From Cyanobacteria bacterium MH1_Bin12 (GTDB lineage: Bacteria > Cyanobacteriota > Cyanobacteriia > Cyanobacteriales > Cyanobacteriaceae), in assembly GCA_011088145.1 (NCBI GenBank), contig JAALKG010000010.1, positions 1-35,602 of the forward strand: a stretch of 35,602 nucleotides of DNA, written 5' to 3'. Below are positions 35,125-35,602 of this stretch, in pieces. The notes below the pieces were generated by a model that worked only from the letters and a program-made list of their open reading frames with translations, did not search any database and had not been told where the DNA came from. Position numbers and translations under genes: made by a program. Every line of letters begins with the position of its first letter. Position 1 is the first letter of the stretch.

Positions 35125-35595
35125 ATGTTAGAAAGTAGATTTATTGATTCTCAAACACAACTGCATCTGGATATATATATAAATTCGTTAGATAGTCATC
35201 ATCAACCAGAATATATTATTGAACATCACCAAGAGTTGTTACCTGATTGGAGAAAACCTCCTCAGACAATTATTTTCATTTTCTTTGAGTGTAAATGTTC
35301 TTTAGATGGTAATAATTTGCGTTCAGAACAATTAGAAAAAGATCGATTATTCGTGGAATTTTATAATTTAGCCTCAGATTTTTATGATCTGTGTCAAAAT
35401 CAAGGGATTATTTCTGAAATTATTTGTCCCAAAGATGGTGTTCCCCTTCATTCTCAAAAAGGAAAAGATATTTTTAATATTTGTGCGATCGTCAATCGTC
35501 AGTTATCATCTTTTCAACAGGAAAATACTGGATGTGGATTAATACACCCCTGTTCTCGCACTTCAGTATGTAGTATCAAAGGTGATAACAGATGA
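35125..35595 (+). CDS. CblD/MMADHC-like family protein
   Basis: This predicted 156-residue soluble protein resembles the family annotated in cyanobacteria after human MMADHC (methylmalonic aciduria and homocystinuria type D), which in animals partners MMACHC in cobalamin trafficking. Supporting features are the nitroreductase-like beta strand/loop pattern (PPQTIIFIFFECKCSL, FYNLASDFYDLCQNQG) and a Cys-rich end, GCGLIHPCSRTSVCS, containing three cysteines that could coordinate a metal or form a thiolate. I take the ATG at 35125; the longer frame begins at TTG 35074 and adds a hydrophobic stretch unlike the family. The gene is divergent from proS, and no cobalamin gene is visible before the window ends. 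Family call is from memory of the pattern and needs a profile search. Confidence 0.6.
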   Translation: MLESRFIDSQTQLHLDIYINSLDSHHQPEYIIEHHQELLPDWRKPPQTIIFIFFECKCSLDGNNLRSEQLEKDRLFVEFYNLASDFYDLCQNQGIISEIICPKDGVPLHSQKGKDIFNICAIVNRQLSSFQQENTGCGLIHPCSRTSVCSIKGDNR

Positions 35596-35602
35596 GAGAA
35601 AA

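Noticed and set aside
1-35602. CRISPR array
   Set aside because: The repeats found are dispersed single copies without regular spacers, and no cas gene is present.
1-35602. tRNA, rRNA or known riboswitch genes
   Set aside because: I looked through the longer intergenic gaps for T-loop-like GGTTCRANTCC patterns and for strong conserved hairpins and saw none; a covariance-model search would be decisive.

Overview
The window looks like chromosomal DNA of a low-GC cyanobacterium. The evidence is about a dozen copies of the HIP1 octamer GCGATCGC (for example near 2334, 4528, 11840, 12358, 16387, 18992, 19709, 22909, 31785 and 33510) and several families that are largely cyanobacterial: DUF3086, DUF3119, a stand-alone PCP_red protein, a long-form ComFB protein, a CYP110-like P450 and a bacterial CblD/MMADHC-like protein. 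AT-richness and gene content suggest a unicellular form near Geminocystis or Cyanobacterium; that placement is inference. I saw no tRNA, rRNA or CRISPR array and no intact transposase.

Layout. 0-6.4 kb, all minus strand: a sodium/solute symporter, a degenerate PilZ protein, a TonB-like protein with an unusual tail, an AI-2E-type membrane protein, a small membrane protein and an orphan response regulator. 6.4-12.9 kb: lipoyl synthase, a secreted hypothetical protein, then a plus-strand series of DUF2993, GerMN, phytase-like esterase and cinA. 12.9-16.4 kb: a GNAT acetyltransferase, an MscS channel fused to a DEP domain, and a zinc-ribbon membrane protein. 16.4-18.7 kb is a scar: a truncated Na+/H+ antiporter and a truncated, frameshifted Rieske-TPP enzyme lie on either side of a roughly 190-bp element with terminal inverted repeats. 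18.8-22.0 kb: a ZIP-like membrane protein and a PCP_red/DUF3086/DUF3119 cluster. 22.1-23.5 kb: a P450 broken by one in-frame stop. 23.7-32.6 kb: a plus-strand glycan or glycolipid locus with two or three GT-C-like membrane glycosyltransferases (one carrying two in-frame TAA codons), a toroid/heparinase-like protein, an LPG-synthase-TM/flippase-like protein and a DPM1-like GT2. 32.6-35.6 kb: ComFB, prolyl-tRNA synthetase and a CblD/MMADHC-like protein.

Mobile DNA. At least three families of small non-coding repeats are visible. R1 (about 70-105 bp, ends TATATAGCA) has four copies, each close to the 3' end of a gene. One R1 copy is interrupted by a 131-bp element with 13-bp inverted repeats and a 9-bp target duplication. 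The E family has two copies: one flanked by an 8-bp direct repeat, the other reaching into the stop codon of the MscS gene. Together with five broken genes between 16.4 and 31.5 kb, this suggests active or recent insertion, deletion and gene decay, or sequence error for the single-base lesions.

The best candidate for an undescribed system is the 23.7-32.6 kb glycan locus. The clearest sequence-level discoveries are the nested insertion at 19.6-19.9 kb and the deletion scar at 17.2-17.4 kb.
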